Positions 17,173 to 25,372 of a stretch of 36,527 nt of DNA are shown here, piece by piece. Within the stretch, counting starts at the first letter, position 1; each line of letters opens with the position of its first letter. Under the pieces are notes generated by a model. The model had not been told where the DNA came from, searched no databases, and saw nothing but the letters and a program-made list of their open reading frames with translations. A program made the translations under genes and the position numbers. The stretch comes from Candidatus Omnitrophota bacterium (lineage in GTDB: Bacteria; Omnitrophota; Gorgyraeia; Gygaellales; Profunditerraquicolaceae): assembly GCA_028716705.1 (NCBI GenBank), contig JAQUPI010000014.1, positions 1-36,527 of the forward strand, written 5' to 3'.

Positions 17173-17192
17173 ACCTTCCTCCTTGTCTGCCG

Positions 17193-17600
17193 CTATGGAC
17201 AACTGGGATTACATATATCCGCGCCGCAGGACGCGCGTTTGGAACTTTGAAAGCACATACCGTAACTCTTCCTCGTGCCGCATCCCGCCCCCGGGCAGCT
17301 TCTCGCGGCCTGGGCGTATCCGGAGCTGGCGTCGGCGGAGGGAACGCTGAAAGTAAAATTCGAACTGGAAGGCGCGCTTTCAAATATATCTAAATCAGTC
17401 AACGTGGTAGTGTAGGCGCTGTTTTCCATGTAATACCTGTTTTCGGAGGCGGAAATCTCCGCTAACATGGAATAAGCTTCCGCGGCCCGCGCGCTTTCGG
17501 GAGCCTGAGCGTAATTAGCGATAGCTACCAGCACCAAAAGCCCGATCACGACCACGACGACGATCAATTCTATGAATGTGAAAGCCGGACTTTTCCTCAA
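17193..17600 (-). CDS. Type IV pilin-like pseudopilin, cysteine-rich C terminus
   Basis: This 135-residue prepilin-like protein starts at TTG with AGAGG shortly upstream. The leader MRKSPA and FTFIELIVVVVVIGLLVLVAIANY show a standard prepilin helix with Glu5, although Ala replaces Gly at the cleavage site. The C-terminal third contains seven cysteines (SCPGAGCG, MCF, SCG, ICNPSCP), suggesting disulfide bonding after export. It lies between the major pseudopilin and the next minor one and overlaps the latter's longer alternative start. Role: minor or alternative subunit (inference). Confidence 0.8.
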   Translation of the reverse strand: MRKSPAFTFIELIVVVVVIGLLVLVAIANYAQAPESARAAEAYSMLAEISASENRYYMENSAYTTTLTDLDIFESAPSSSNFTFSVPSADASSGYAQAARSCPGAGCGTRKSYGMCFQSSKRASCGADICNPSCP

Positions 17601-17640
17601 CTGAACCTCTGATTTATTTCTAAATTATAATCGGAACCGG

Positions 17641-18036
17641 CTAATATGAACTAATGGTACCCGACTGGTAATCGATACGCCAGTTGCTTACACCGCTGCC
17701 TGCCGTACCGCTCTTCGCGGCCTGTCCCCTGCCGGCGGCTCCATCCGAAGTAAAAGTAAAATCCGCGACTGTAGGCGTCCGGAAATTCACGTCATTAGTA
17801 CCATCATTGTCTAGATCCACGGCTATGTCCACCGGGTCAGCGGCATCTGTCGGCCATGAGCCGTTAAGGCTTTGATAAGCGAACGCGGCTTTCCTCATTT
17901 CGCCTAAGACCGCCTTTGCCTGGGAATTCTTGGCGTTAGCTATGGCCTTCGTGTATTGGCCTATGCCCACTGTTGCCAATAAGCCTATGATGATTACTAC
18001 GATGATCAGTTCCAACAGCGTAAAACCTTTTCTCAT
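17641..18036 (-). CDS. Major pseudopilin, GspG/PilE-like
   Basis: This 131-residue protein has the classic prepilin start MRKGFTLLELIIVVIIIGLLATVGIGQY: short basic leader, Gly at cleavage, Phe1 and Glu5. A GspG-like QAKAVLGEMRKAAFAYQSLNG helix follows. An acidic loop DLDNDGTND (DxDxDG) resembles a calcium-binding loop; GspG proteins use calcium for stability, though usually through other loops. It is the first pseudopilin of the cluster and has the best ribosome-binding site (AAAGGAGGGATCATG). A sigma-70-like promoter lies about 85 bases upstream, so separate high-level transcription is likely. Confidence 0.88.
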   Translation of the reverse strand: MRKGFTLLELIIVVIIIGLLATVGIGQYTKAIANAKNSQAKAVLGEMRKAAFAYQSLNGSWPTDAADPVDIAVDLDNDGTNDVNFRTPTVADFTFTSDGAAGRGQAAKSGTAGSGVSNWRIDYQSGTISSY

Positions 18037-18119
18037 GATCCCTCCTTTTTGCGTATATTTAGCTGAAGCGTGATTTTTATATCTTTTTATGCGGCTTTCT
18101 ATGGTTACACCTCCTTTTT

Positions 18120-18148
18120 ATTATATTTAAGATAACTGTTGAGGTCAA
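18120..18148 (-). promoter_or_regulatory. Predicted strong sigma-70 promoter of the pseudopilin cluster
   Basis: On the minus strand TTGACC (18143-18148) is separated by 17 bases from a perfect TATAAT (18120-18125). It lies between the pilC/gspF stop and the major pseudopilin. The expected start falls near 18113, inside an unused Shine-Dalgarno-like AAGGAGGTG (18108-18116), giving a leader of roughly 75 bases. It would let pilin subunits be made in excess over the assembly machine. Confidence 0.7.
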
Positions 18149-18157
18149 ATCTTTTCT

Positions 18158-19399
18158 TTAGCCTGCCGCGCCTAATGACGCTATCTGGAATATCGGCAAA
18201 AACATGCCGATTACCATTATTCCTATGACCGCGCCCATGAATACGAGCATGATCGGCTCGAACATGGAAGTAAAGCGGGACAAAAATGTCTCGGTATATT
18301 CTTCGTAGAACGTGTTTATACGCTTAAGCATCTGCGGCAGTTCCCCGATCTCTTCCCCGATAGTGATCATTTGTATCACCATCGGCTCGAAAAATTTACT
18401 TTTGTCAAGGCTGGAGTTCAGGGGTTTACCCTGGCGCACGTCGTCCTTGACCTTACGGATCAACTCCGCCATGACGGAATTGTTCACGCTATGCTCAGTT
18501 ATTTCCAGGGAGTATAAAAGGGGGACGCCGCTCTCGATCAGTGTCGACATTTCCGAAGAGAACCTTTCCACGACGAGCGAGCGGAAGAGTTCACCGAACA
18601 AAGGAAGGCGGAATTGTAATTGCTCGTACCTTTTCCTGCCCTCTTTTGTGCGCACGTACCTTTTGAACAGGAAAAACAGCACAGTGCCGGCGCCTAAAAC
18701 GGCCCATATGCTCTGCCTTACAAAATTGCTGATTTGTATGAGCGCCCGGGTCATAAGAGGCAGCTGGACATTAAACCCTTTGAACAGCTCCGCGAAAGTG
18801 GGAATGATCTTTACGGTCAGAAAAAAAAGCGCGCCCAACCCGACAAACATTAACATCGCCGGATAAACCAGGGCCGAGATTATCTTCCTTTTGAAAGCCG
18901 CCTTTTTCTCCAGATACGTCGCCAGGCGGCTTAAAACTACCGCCAAATTACCGCTTGCCTCGCCGCTTTCCACCAGGTTGATCCATAGATCGGAGAATAC
19001 CCTCGGGAATCTTGACATGGCTTCGTGGAAACTTAAACCAGCTTCCATATGTTTCTGCAGTTCAACCAGCGTGTTATAAAATTTACGGCTGTATACCTGC
19101 TTTGAGATTATGTTCAAACTCTTTAATATAGTTATACCGGCGCCCAACAGGGTAGCTAACTGCCTGGCAAAGACTACCAGGTCGTCCCCGCTGACCCCCC
19201 GGCGCTTGAACTTGCGCTGTTTGCCAGCGGCCCTGGGCAAAGTTGGCGGCCCCTCTTCCCTGGCCTCGGGAAGGACGTTCACTACGGTTAAATTCCTCAG
19301 TTGCAGCCTTCCGATCAACTCATCGGAAGACGGGGCCTCTTCGCTTCCCGTGATCTTTACACCTCTGCTATCCCTGGCAATGTAAGCGAATTTCGGCAT
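18158..19399 (-). CDS. pilC: Type IV pilus/type II secretion inner-membrane platform protein PilC/GspF
   Basis: This 413-residue platform protein couples the assembly ATPase to pilin extrusion. Two T2SSF domains are visible. The first has VVFARQLATLLGAGITILKSLNII and the second ERFSSEMSTLIESGVPLLYSLEI. Each contains a helical bundle, with hydrophobic segments near residues 175-200, 225-245 and 375-400. The usual conserved ESGEASGNL and IGEEIGELPQML motifs are present. It starts immediately after the ATPase stop with no gap. Length is standard for the family. Confidence 0.95.
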   Translation of the reverse strand: MPKFAYIARDSRGVKITGSEEAPSSDELIGRLQLRNLTVVNVLPEAREEGPPTLPRAAGKQRKFKRRGVSGDDLVVFARQLATLLGAGITILKSLNIISKQVYSRKFYNTLVELQKHMEAGLSFHEAMSRFPRVFSDLWINLVESGEASGNLAVVLSRLATYLEKKAAFKRKIISALVYPAMLMFVGLGALFFLTVKIIPTFAELFKGFNVQLPLMTRALIQISNFVRQSIWAVLGAGTVLFFLFKRYVRTKEGRKRYEQLQFRLPLFGELFRSLVVERFSSEMSTLIESGVPLLYSLEITEHSVNNSVMAELIRKVKDDVRQGKPLNSSLDKSKFFEPMVIQMITIGEEIGELPQMLKRINTFYEEYTETFLSRFTSMFEPIMLVFMGAVIGIMVIGMFLPIFQIASLGAAG

Positions 19400-21118
19400 T
19401 TAGTCCGCACCTATGGTGATGGATAGCGCCTCTTCCAAAGAAGTGATCCCGTCTTCGACTTTTTTCAAGCCGGATTCGTAAAGCGTGACCATTCCGCTTT
19501 CTTTAGCGGCATCTCTTATCTTCTGAAAAGAAACGCCTTGACTGACCAGTTCTCGCAGCGCTTCATTGATTACCATTACCTCGGAAATACAGGTCCTGCC
19601 CCGGTACCCCAGCTGCCCGCATTTCGCGCAGCCCTTTGGCCTGTAGATCAGGTCCGCTTTTATGGCTATCCCGCCGGTAAGTTCGGGCGTCGGCTCATAA
19701 GCCTCCTTGCAATCCGGGCATAATTTCCTGAGCAGGCGCTGAGCTACTACCATTAACAAGGAAGGCGCGACCATGTAAGGGGCGATGCCGATGTCGATAA
19801 GTCGGCTCACGGCTGAAGGGGCGTCGTTAGTATGCAAAGTGCTCAAAACCAAATGGCCGGTTAAGGCCGCGCGTATGCAGATCTCGGCGGTCTCCAGGTC
19901 TCTGGTCTCTCCTACCAGCATTATATCCGGGTCCTGTCTTAAGAAACTGCGCAGGGCATTTGCGAAAGTAAGCCCTATTTCAGGTTTGACCTGGACCTGA
20001 TTGACGCTGTCCAGTTTGTATTCTACCGGGTCCTCCACGGTTATGATATTCTTGGTCGGGCTTTTTATCTCGCTTAACACGGCGTATAAAGTTGTCGTCT
20101 TTCCGCTGCCGGTAGGCCCTGTCAAGAGGACAAGCCCATAAGGCATATTTATAACACGCCGGATATGTTCGAGTTGCTTGGCCTCAAAACCCAGCCTGTC
20201 CAGATCCAAGACTACGGAGCTCCTGTCCAATATCCTTAAAACAACTTTTTCCCCGTATATCGTGGGGATAGTAGAGACTCTCAGGTCTATCGGCCGGTCT
20301 TCGAGCCTGACCAGGAATGCCCCGTCCTGCGGAAGCCGTTTTTCGGCGATATCCAATTTGCTCAGGATCTTTATACGGGAGATGATCGGCAGATGCAACT
20401 GCCTCGCCGGAGGGGGTATTTCATATAATTTACCGTCTATCCGGTATCTTAAGGATATCCTCTCCTTGAACGGCTCGATATGTATATCGGATGCCCTCTC
20501 GTCGATGGCCTGGCGTATGATCAGGTCGACCAGTTTTACGACCGGCGCTTCTTCCGCGCGGGCGATCAGCTTATCCAGGCTCAACTCCTGGTCGCCTTCG
20601 GCTTCCTCTCCCGCCGCAACCACGGGAACGTTCACATAAGAAGCCTCCACCGCCTCTTCGAACATTTTGGACTTACCGTAAAAATTCTCGATCGCCTTTA
20701 GGATGTCCGACCTTGTCGCGATCACCGGGTTTATCTCGCAGGCGGTAAGCTTTCTTAGATTATCTATGAGTATAAGGTCCAATGGATCGGCCATGGCTAC
20801 GGTGAGCGACCTCAGGGTGCGCGAAAGAGGGAGTACCGTATATCTTAACGCGAAATCTTTAGGGACCAGTTGTTCCAGATTCTGGTCGGGCGCGGGCTTT
20901 AACTCCGTGCCCAGGTTAAAATAGGGGATATTCAGCTGTTTCCCCAGGATAGCTACAGCCTGCTCTTCCCTGAGGATCCCCATCTTGACGAGTATCTCGC
21001 CTAACCTGCCCCCATCCTGCCTTTGCACGTTGATCGCTTTCTCAAGCTGTGCCTGGGTAATAATGCCTTCTTTGATGAGGAGCTCCCCTAATCTCAAGTA
21101 TTTTTCTTTAGCGCACAT
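19400..21118 (-). CDS. pilB: Pilus assembly/secretion ATPase PilB/GspE
   Basis: This 572-residue hexameric ATPase powers pilin polymerisation. An N-terminal MshEN-type domain (about 1-150, repeated LGELLIKEG / LGEILVKMG) could bind cyclic-di-GMP. The catalytic part has Walker A GPTGSGKTT (334-342), the Asp box VEDPVEY, the Walker B region PDIMLVGETRD, and the His box LSTLHTND. The tetracysteine zinc site (CPDC ... CAKC) is typical of PilB/GspE and absent from the retraction ATPase PilT. It starts 4 bases after the secretin stop. No PilT homologue is in the window. Confidence 0.95.
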   Translation of the reverse strand: MCAKEKYLRLGELLIKEGIITQAQLEKAINVQRQDGGRLGEILVKMGILREEQAVAILGKQLNIPYFNLGTELKPAPDQNLEQLVPKDFALRYTVLPLSRTLRSLTVAMADPLDLILIDNLRKLTACEINPVIATRSDILKAIENFYGKSKMFEEAVEASYVNVPVVAAGEEAEGDQELSLDKLIARAEEAPVVKLVDLIIRQAIDERASDIHIEPFKERISLRYRIDGKLYEIPPPARQLHLPIISRIKILSKLDIAEKRLPQDGAFLVRLEDRPIDLRVSTIPTIYGEKVVLRILDRSSVVLDLDRLGFEAKQLEHIRRVINMPYGLVLLTGPTGSGKTTTLYAVLSEIKSPTKNIITVEDPVEYKLDSVNQVQVKPEIGLTFANALRSFLRQDPDIMLVGETRDLETAEICIRAALTGHLVLSTLHTNDAPSAVSRLIDIGIAPYMVAPSLLMVVAQRLLRKLCPDCKEAYEPTPELTGGIAIKADLIYRPKGCAKCGQLGYRGRTCISEVMVINEALRELVSQGVSFQKIRDAAKESGMVTLYESGLKKVEDGITSLEEALSITIGAD

Positions 21119-21122
21119 ATTC

Positions 21123-22622
21123 CTATTTTATTTTCTCAAAGCTGTTTAGGCTGCTTTCTATGGCTGACATCCGTTCAGGCGGCGCCATGGCTATCCGCTC
21201 TTCTTTTATTTCTGGCGCGCTTGTCTGGTAAAATCCCAGGCCGTTTTCTTTGACAATACGCGGGGTGATGAAAACTATCAGTTCGCGCTCCCTGTCTTTT
21301 GACTTGTCCTTATGCCTGAAAAGGAACCCCGCCAGCGGGATGTCACCAAGGATGGGTATCTTAGATACATCCTGGCTAAACTCATTGCGGATCAACCCCC
21401 CCAGGAGCACAGTCTGGTTATCCCTGACCCTGACCACTGATTTGGTGCTCCGCGTCTCCGGGTCCCTGAATTGAAAAGATTGACCGTCGGAGGTTAAGAC
21501 ATTTCCTTGTGTAGCCTCGCTGACTTCGGGGTAAATGAACATGGTGATCTCTCCCGTTTCAATATTAGCTTGCGGAGTGATCCTTAGCAACACGCCTGTT
21601 TCCTCGCGTTCCGGCTGAGACTGGGTAGTGCCTGAAGTCGCTTCCGTAGTAGTCTCTATGCCGATGGATTCTTTCGTAGTGATCTTTATCTCCGCCGTCT
21701 CATTATTCAAGGTAAGGAGCCGGGGCCTGGCCAGGAATTTCGTATCCGTGCGGGTACGCAGGAAATCCAAGGTATTGGCAAAGGTGCGGCCAAGGACAAC
21801 GGCGCCGGCCGTAGAGGAACTGATATCACGCGCCCCCCTGAGGGCGACATCCCCCAGAAAGAACTTTGAACCGGGCCTGGTCCCCGGGAGGATCACGGTA
21901 AAGGGGTTAGCGCCCAGGTCAAACCCCATTCGATCTATAAGGTTCTTGCTCACGTCCAGCATCTCGACTTCAAGCATTATTTGCGGCGAAGCTACGTCCA
22001 AAGAAGCGATCAATTTTTCAATGACCGGGAGCCGGCTGGGGATATCCATAACGATGAGGCTGTTTGTGCGGAAATCTTCGATTACTGATCCGGCGGAAGA
22101 AAGATTTTTCTTTATGGCCTCGGTAAGCCCTATGGTCCTTGCCGAACCTCCTCCGCCTGCCGCGCCTAATTCCCCTTCAGCGCTGCTTCCGGCGCTGCCG
22201 CCTCCTCCAATATAGGTAGATACCTCCTGTATCAGAGAAGATGAGGACACGGTAGCGTATTTAAGGTTAAATACCCTTGTAACCGTTTCTATCGGCATTT
22301 TGCCCCAATCCTTCACCACAAAGATCTTCGCGTTTTCATCCAGCTCGTAAGTAAGGTTATTGGCTATAAATAGCTTATCCATCGCCTCCTTCAAAGGGAC
22401 TTTATCCAGGAAAAGGGTTACCTTGCGGTCCTGCACCCCTTCGGACGCGATGAAATTCAGGCCTGACTGGATGGAAAAGATCTTAAGAATATCCCTGAGG
22501 CTGGCGTCCTGGAAATCCATGGATATGACAGCGCTGGGCGGCTGGTCCGCGGCAGGCAAATCCATCGGCAATAAAGAAAAAATGATCATTAAAGATATAA
22601 AAACGTTAGGATGGCTGCGCAT
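21123..22622 (-). CDS. pilQ: Outer-membrane secretin (PilQ/GspD family)
   Basis: This 499-residue secretin has a signal peptide (MRSHPNVFISLMIIFSLLPMDLPAA). It then has an STN/N0 domain (SMDFQDASLRDILKIFSIQSGLNFI) and a single N1-like domain with a glycine/serine-rich loop (about 140-160). The secretin pore domain (about 215-450) ends in the conserved VPILGDIPLAGFLFRHK. It forms the gated outer-membrane channel for the pilus or substrates. It is shorter than GspD, which usually has N1-N3, and resembles compact PilQ forms. It follows the PilP gene by 20 bases. Confidence 0.94.
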   Translation of the reverse strand: MRSHPNVFISLMIIFSLLPMDLPAADQPPSAVISMDFQDASLRDILKIFSIQSGLNFIASEGVQDRKVTLFLDKVPLKEAMDKLFIANNLTYELDENAKIFVVKDWGKMPIETVTRVFNLKYATVSSSSLIQEVSTYIGGGGSAGSSAEGELGAAGGGGSARTIGLTEAIKKNLSSAGSVIEDFRTNSLIVMDIPSRLPVIEKLIASLDVASPQIMLEVEMLDVSKNLIDRMGFDLGANPFTVILPGTRPGSKFFLGDVALRGARDISSSTAGAVVLGRTFANTLDFLRTRTDTKFLARPRLLTLNNETAEIKITTKESIGIETTTEATSGTTQSQPEREETGVLLRITPQANIETGEITMFIYPEVSEATQGNVLTSDGQSFQFRDPETRSTKSVVRVRDNQTVLLGGLIRNEFSQDVSKIPILGDIPLAGFLFRHKDKSKDRERELIVFITPRIVKENGLGFYQTSAPEIKEERIAMAPPERMSAIESSLNSFEKIK

Positions 22623-22642
22623 TTTTCCTCCCTCTAGGTTTT

Positions 22643-23107
22643 TTATTTAGTTTGGGGGCTTGGCGGAGAAACTAACCCTTGCCCCTGCCCTTCTTTTTTA
22701 CTATCTTGCGCGCTTAATGGTGAAACTTTCATTAAGGTATATTGCTGGTTATCGAAAATTACGGTTATGCCGTCTCTATTAATACCTGAAATTTTTACGC
22801 CCTGGATCTCGTCTCCAACCTTTAAGACCTTGTTATTTACGATCGCCTGAGGTATCTTCGTGCCCCAGACTACACCTTGAATTATAAGCTCGGGTAAGGG
22901 CTTTGTCTCCTTAACCGCTTCGGGTTTGCGTATTTCCTGCTTTTCCCGCTCAAAAGGGTCCCGCAGTTTTTCGGACATGTACTCGAATTTACCCGCCTGC
23001 TCCCCGGCAGCCGCGCTTTGCGCCGCTTCTTGCGCTGAAGATATCGCCGATACAAAGAAAAGGCCGGCAAAAAAGATGCCTATAATGTAACCCTTCGGCC
23101 TGGCCAT
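22643..23107 (-). CDS. pilP: PilP/GspC-like periplasmic alignment protein
   Basis: This 154-residue protein has an N-terminal signal or anchor (IIGIFFAGLFFVSAISSAQ), a disordered linker, and a small beta domain. The domain includes LRDPFE, LIIQGVVWGTKIPQAIVNNKVLKVGDEIQGVKISGI and GITVIFDNQQYTL. That is the homology region shared by PilP and GspC, which contacts the secretin N0 domain. A Gln/Pro-rich tail closes the protein. It lies between pilO and the secretin, 2 bases after pilO, as expected in pilMNOPQ order. PilP rather than GspC is preferred because of the PilM/N/O neighbours. Confidence 0.85.
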   Translation of the reverse strand: MARPKGYIIGIFFAGLFFVSAISSAQEAAQSAAAGEQAGKFEYMSEKLRDPFEREKQEIRKPEAVKETKPLPELIIQGVVWGTKIPQAIVNNKVLKVGDEIQGVKISGINRDGITVIFDNQQYTLMKVSPLSAQDSKKEGQGQGLVSPPSPQTK

Positions 23108-23109
23108 GG

Positions 23110-23637
23110 CTAACTCCTGAATGAAATTACGCTTATAGTCAAATTAACCGTCAGCGCCGCCTTACTTTGATCCGCGCCGGTCTTTTGCCTCTGGATATCT
23201 ACTGTATCAATAGCGTAAAATTCGCGCTGATTTTCTACACCGCTTATAAATCTGCCCGCGTCATGGTAACTATCGGCTTCCAGGATAAAAGCAAGCCGGT
23301 ACTTGTTATAAAGGGGCCCTGCTTCTTCGGGCTGCGGCTTGACGGAGACCACCCGTAATTTTGACGCTTCCGCCATATCCGTAAGCGCTTCCATAGCTGA
23401 AGCCAGGTCACTGCTGAAGAGGCCTTTATAGGAACCGATCTTTTTCTCAAGGCGGTTCACCTCGGTCAGGAGCCCGTTCCTCTTCGCCTCTTCTTCCTTT
23501 TGAAAGCGCAGCGATTCAAATCTTTGGGAATAATGCTTGAAGGTGACGGAGGCCGCGATCAAAGTAAGCGCCGCTATGGCTATGCTTATTGACCGTTTTT
23601 TCGCCATGGGAAACAGGTCCGTTAATATTATTTTCAT
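23110..23637 (-). CDS. pilO: PilO-like inner-membrane protein
   Basis: This 175-residue protein has one membrane helix (about 18-36), a coiled coil (about 40-75) and a ferredoxin-like beta domain. The domain includes ASKLRVVSVKP, YNKYRLAFILEADSYHDAGRFI and AALTVNLTISVISF. This is the architecture of PilO, which pairs with PilN in the alignment subcomplex. It begins 3 bases after the PilM-PilN stop. A second possible start (MAKKRS, 10 residues in) would give a shorter cytoplasmic tail. Sequence conservation in this family is low, so the call rests mainly on topology and position. Confidence 0.8.
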   Translation of the reverse strand: MKIILTDLFPMAKKRSISIAIAALTLIAASVTFKHYSQRFESLRFQKEEEAKRNGLLTEVNRLEKKIGSYKGLFSSDLASAMEALTDMAEASKLRVVSVKPQPEEAGPLYNKYRLAFILEADSYHDAGRFISGVENQREFYAIDTVDIQRQKTGADQSKAALTVNLTISVISFRS

Positions 23638-23640
23638 GCC

Positions 23641-25176
23641 TTATTTACCCTTTTTATTACCAGCCGATCCGCAGAAGATCACAAAATAAGTGGAGATTAT
23701 TTCCTCCGATTCCTGCGTTCCCGAGGAAACAAGCCCGACCTCCTGAAAATATTTAGCGATAACCGGGTTTTCTTTCAGCCGGGTAAGGAAAATATTGATC
23801 AATTCACGCTGCTTATCGATGTTGCCGGAGTAAGCGCTTCCGTTCAGGGTAAGCTCTTTCTTTTCTCCCGCCTTTTTAAAAGATACCGTGTCCAGATTCA
23901 TGCCCTTTAAGACGACCCTCGGTATGGAATCAAAAATCGGCGTAAGAACTACCCTGTCTTTTAAGATCCCTTCCATAGTCCGCGCTTTTATATCATATCC
24001 GGACTTTATTTTTAAGAGTTCTTCGTAACTTAATCCGCTTATAGCCCGGGGGGCTTCCGGCCTCATGCTCACTATCCCTTTTATTTCATTCTCTAAAGGG
24101 GCCATCCTGCGGGATGAGAACGCGAAAACAGATATATATACCAGTAGGCATACCGCGGCGGTAATCAGTTCCGGCTTGTAATTGGCGATCAGTGACGGGG
24201 AAACCGGCAGTTCTTTCGCTTCCTTTTTCGTGACTCTTTCTTTGGCCGAAAGCAGGTTTATCTTGACCCCGGTATTTATCATGGATAAAGATCCGGAGAA
24301 GCTCTTTACAAAGGGCAGGGAAAACGGTATAGGCCTGTTGATATGCTTATTGATGTCTATGAAGTTAACGCTCAAACCTAAATCTTTGACGAACCCTTCC
24401 AATTCGGCCCGGTAGTTGGGGTTAGTGATAAAGAATATTTTAAGGATATTCTTCCCTGGGAATTTACGGTCGTAATAATCGAGGGATATCTGGATCTCCC
24501 TTTTTAACTTTTCCAATAGCGTGTTGCGCTCGGATTCCTCAACTTTAGCCTGTTCTTCATACCCTCCCATCAAACTTATATCCCGGCTGAAAAGAGGAAA
24601 ACCGCCCTCCAGGACGACGAAATTGGCTTCGTCTTCTTTCAGCAGGTCTATATTTACAACGGCTATAATATCTTTTTCCCTTATATTGGCTAATTTAAGG
24701 AGCCTTAAAATACTGAACGCAGAGTATTCTACCGATCTGGGCCTGATCCCAAGCTGCCTCAGGACCTCAAGATAATTATTCAGCGCCTCTTTTTTTATCC
24801 CTACGAACAAAACGCGCGTCTTTTGGACGGTTTTATCCAGCTTATATTCGAAATCCGAGAACAATTCTTCTACTTTAAAGGGGATATATTTCTTCGCTTC
24901 AAAGTTTACGGCGGAGTTCAATTCCTGGGCCGGTAAAATGGGCATCTCAAATGTCCTTACGATCAGGTCTTTCCCGGAAATACTGACTATTGCCTCTGCC
25001 GGTTCTATGCCGTTTTGCGTCATCGCTTCCTTGATCATGGCGGCAAGCTTGATGTGCCCGGGGACCTTTTCTTCCAGGGAATAGGCGGGTTGCGCCAGGT
25101 GAAAATACTTGCCCGGGCTTTTGCCTTTGCTTTCTACGACAGAAACAACTTGAGGGCCGAAATAAATACCGAGCAT
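23641..25176 (-). CDS. pilM: PilM-PilN fusion: actin-like ATPase joined to inner-membrane alignment protein
   Basis: This 511-residue protein joins two pilus components. Residues 1-~300 form a PilM actin-like domain (MLGIYFGPQVVSVVE, SISGKDLIVRTFEMP, FEAKKYIPF, VEYSAFSILRLL). After INLLSAKE comes a membrane helix (about 338-358) and a PilN-like periplasmic domain of ~150 residues (FDSIPRVVLKGMNLDTVSF, LTLNGSAYSGNI). In most species pilM and pilN are separate genes. INLLSAKE is the PilN segment that normally binds the PilM groove, so the fusion would tether the two partners. I chose the MLGIYFG start because it is the conserved first strand and lies 1 base beyond the HTH stop. A longer frame would run back into the HTH gene. 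Confidence 0.87.
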   Translation of the reverse strand: MLGIYFGPQVVSVVESKGKSPGKYFHLAQPAYSLEEKVPGHIKLAAMIKEAMTQNGIEPAEAIVSISGKDLIVRTFEMPILPAQELNSAVNFEAKKYIPFKVEELFSDFEYKLDKTVQKTRVLFVGIKKEALNNYLEVLRQLGIRPRSVEYSAFSILRLLKLANIREKDIIAVVNIDLLKEDEANFVVLEGGFPLFSRDISLMGGYEEQAKVEESERNTLLEKLKREIQISLDYYDRKFPGKNILKIFFITNPNYRAELEGFVKDLGLSVNFIDINKHINRPIPFSLPFVKSFSGSLSMINTGVKINLLSAKERVTKKEAKELPVSPSLIANYKPELITAAVCLLVYISVFAFSSRRMAPLENEIKGIVSMRPEAPRAISGLSYEELLKIKSGYDIKARTMEGILKDRVVLTPIFDSIPRVVLKGMNLDTVSFKKAGEKKELTLNGSAYSGNIDKQRELINIFLTRLKENPVIAKYFQEVGLVSSGTQESEEIISTYFVIFCGSAGNKKGK

Positions 25177-25177
25177 A

Positions 25178-25372
25178 TTATGGGGTTTCTCCGCCAGTTT
25201 TAGACACGCGCCTTCTGCTGCGCAGCCAGGAATCGATGTCCCTGCGGTCAAACCTCCAGACCCCTCCGACCTTGATCCCCGTGATCTTTCCCTGGTTTAG
25301 CCAGTTATAGATCGTTTGCTTTTTGAGTTTTAGATAATCCGCCAGTTCATCGATATCAATAAGTCTTGACAT
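25178..25372 (-). CDS. Excisionase/MerR-type helix-turn-helix DNA-binding protein
   Basis: This 64-residue protein is almost entirely a winged-helix excisionase-family domain. It has IDIDELADYLKLKKQTIYNWLNQGKI (helix-turn-helix), then GIKVGGVWRFDRRDIDSWL (wing and C-terminal helix) and a basic tail. It is the first gene of the pilus operon, directly ahead of pilM. A GGAG site precedes the ATG. Three copies of CTTACCTA lie in its promoter region, one of them running into its own start codon, so autoregulation of the operon is plausible (inference). Mobile-element excisionases share this fold, but no integrase or attachment site is nearby. Confidence 0.85.
   Translation of the reverse strand: MSRLIDIDELADYLKLKKQTIYNWLNQGKITGIKVGGVWRFDRRDIDSWLRSRRRVSKTGGETP

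Noticed and set aside
25177-25251. A longer N terminus for the PilM-PilN protein
   Set aside because: It overlaps the HTH gene, and the conserved first strand of PilM begins exactly at MLGIYFG.
25178-25372. The excisionase-like gene as part of an integrated mobile element
   Set aside because: No integrase, attachment-site repeat or phage gene is nearby, and it is tightly joined to pilM; a pilus-operon regulator is more likely.
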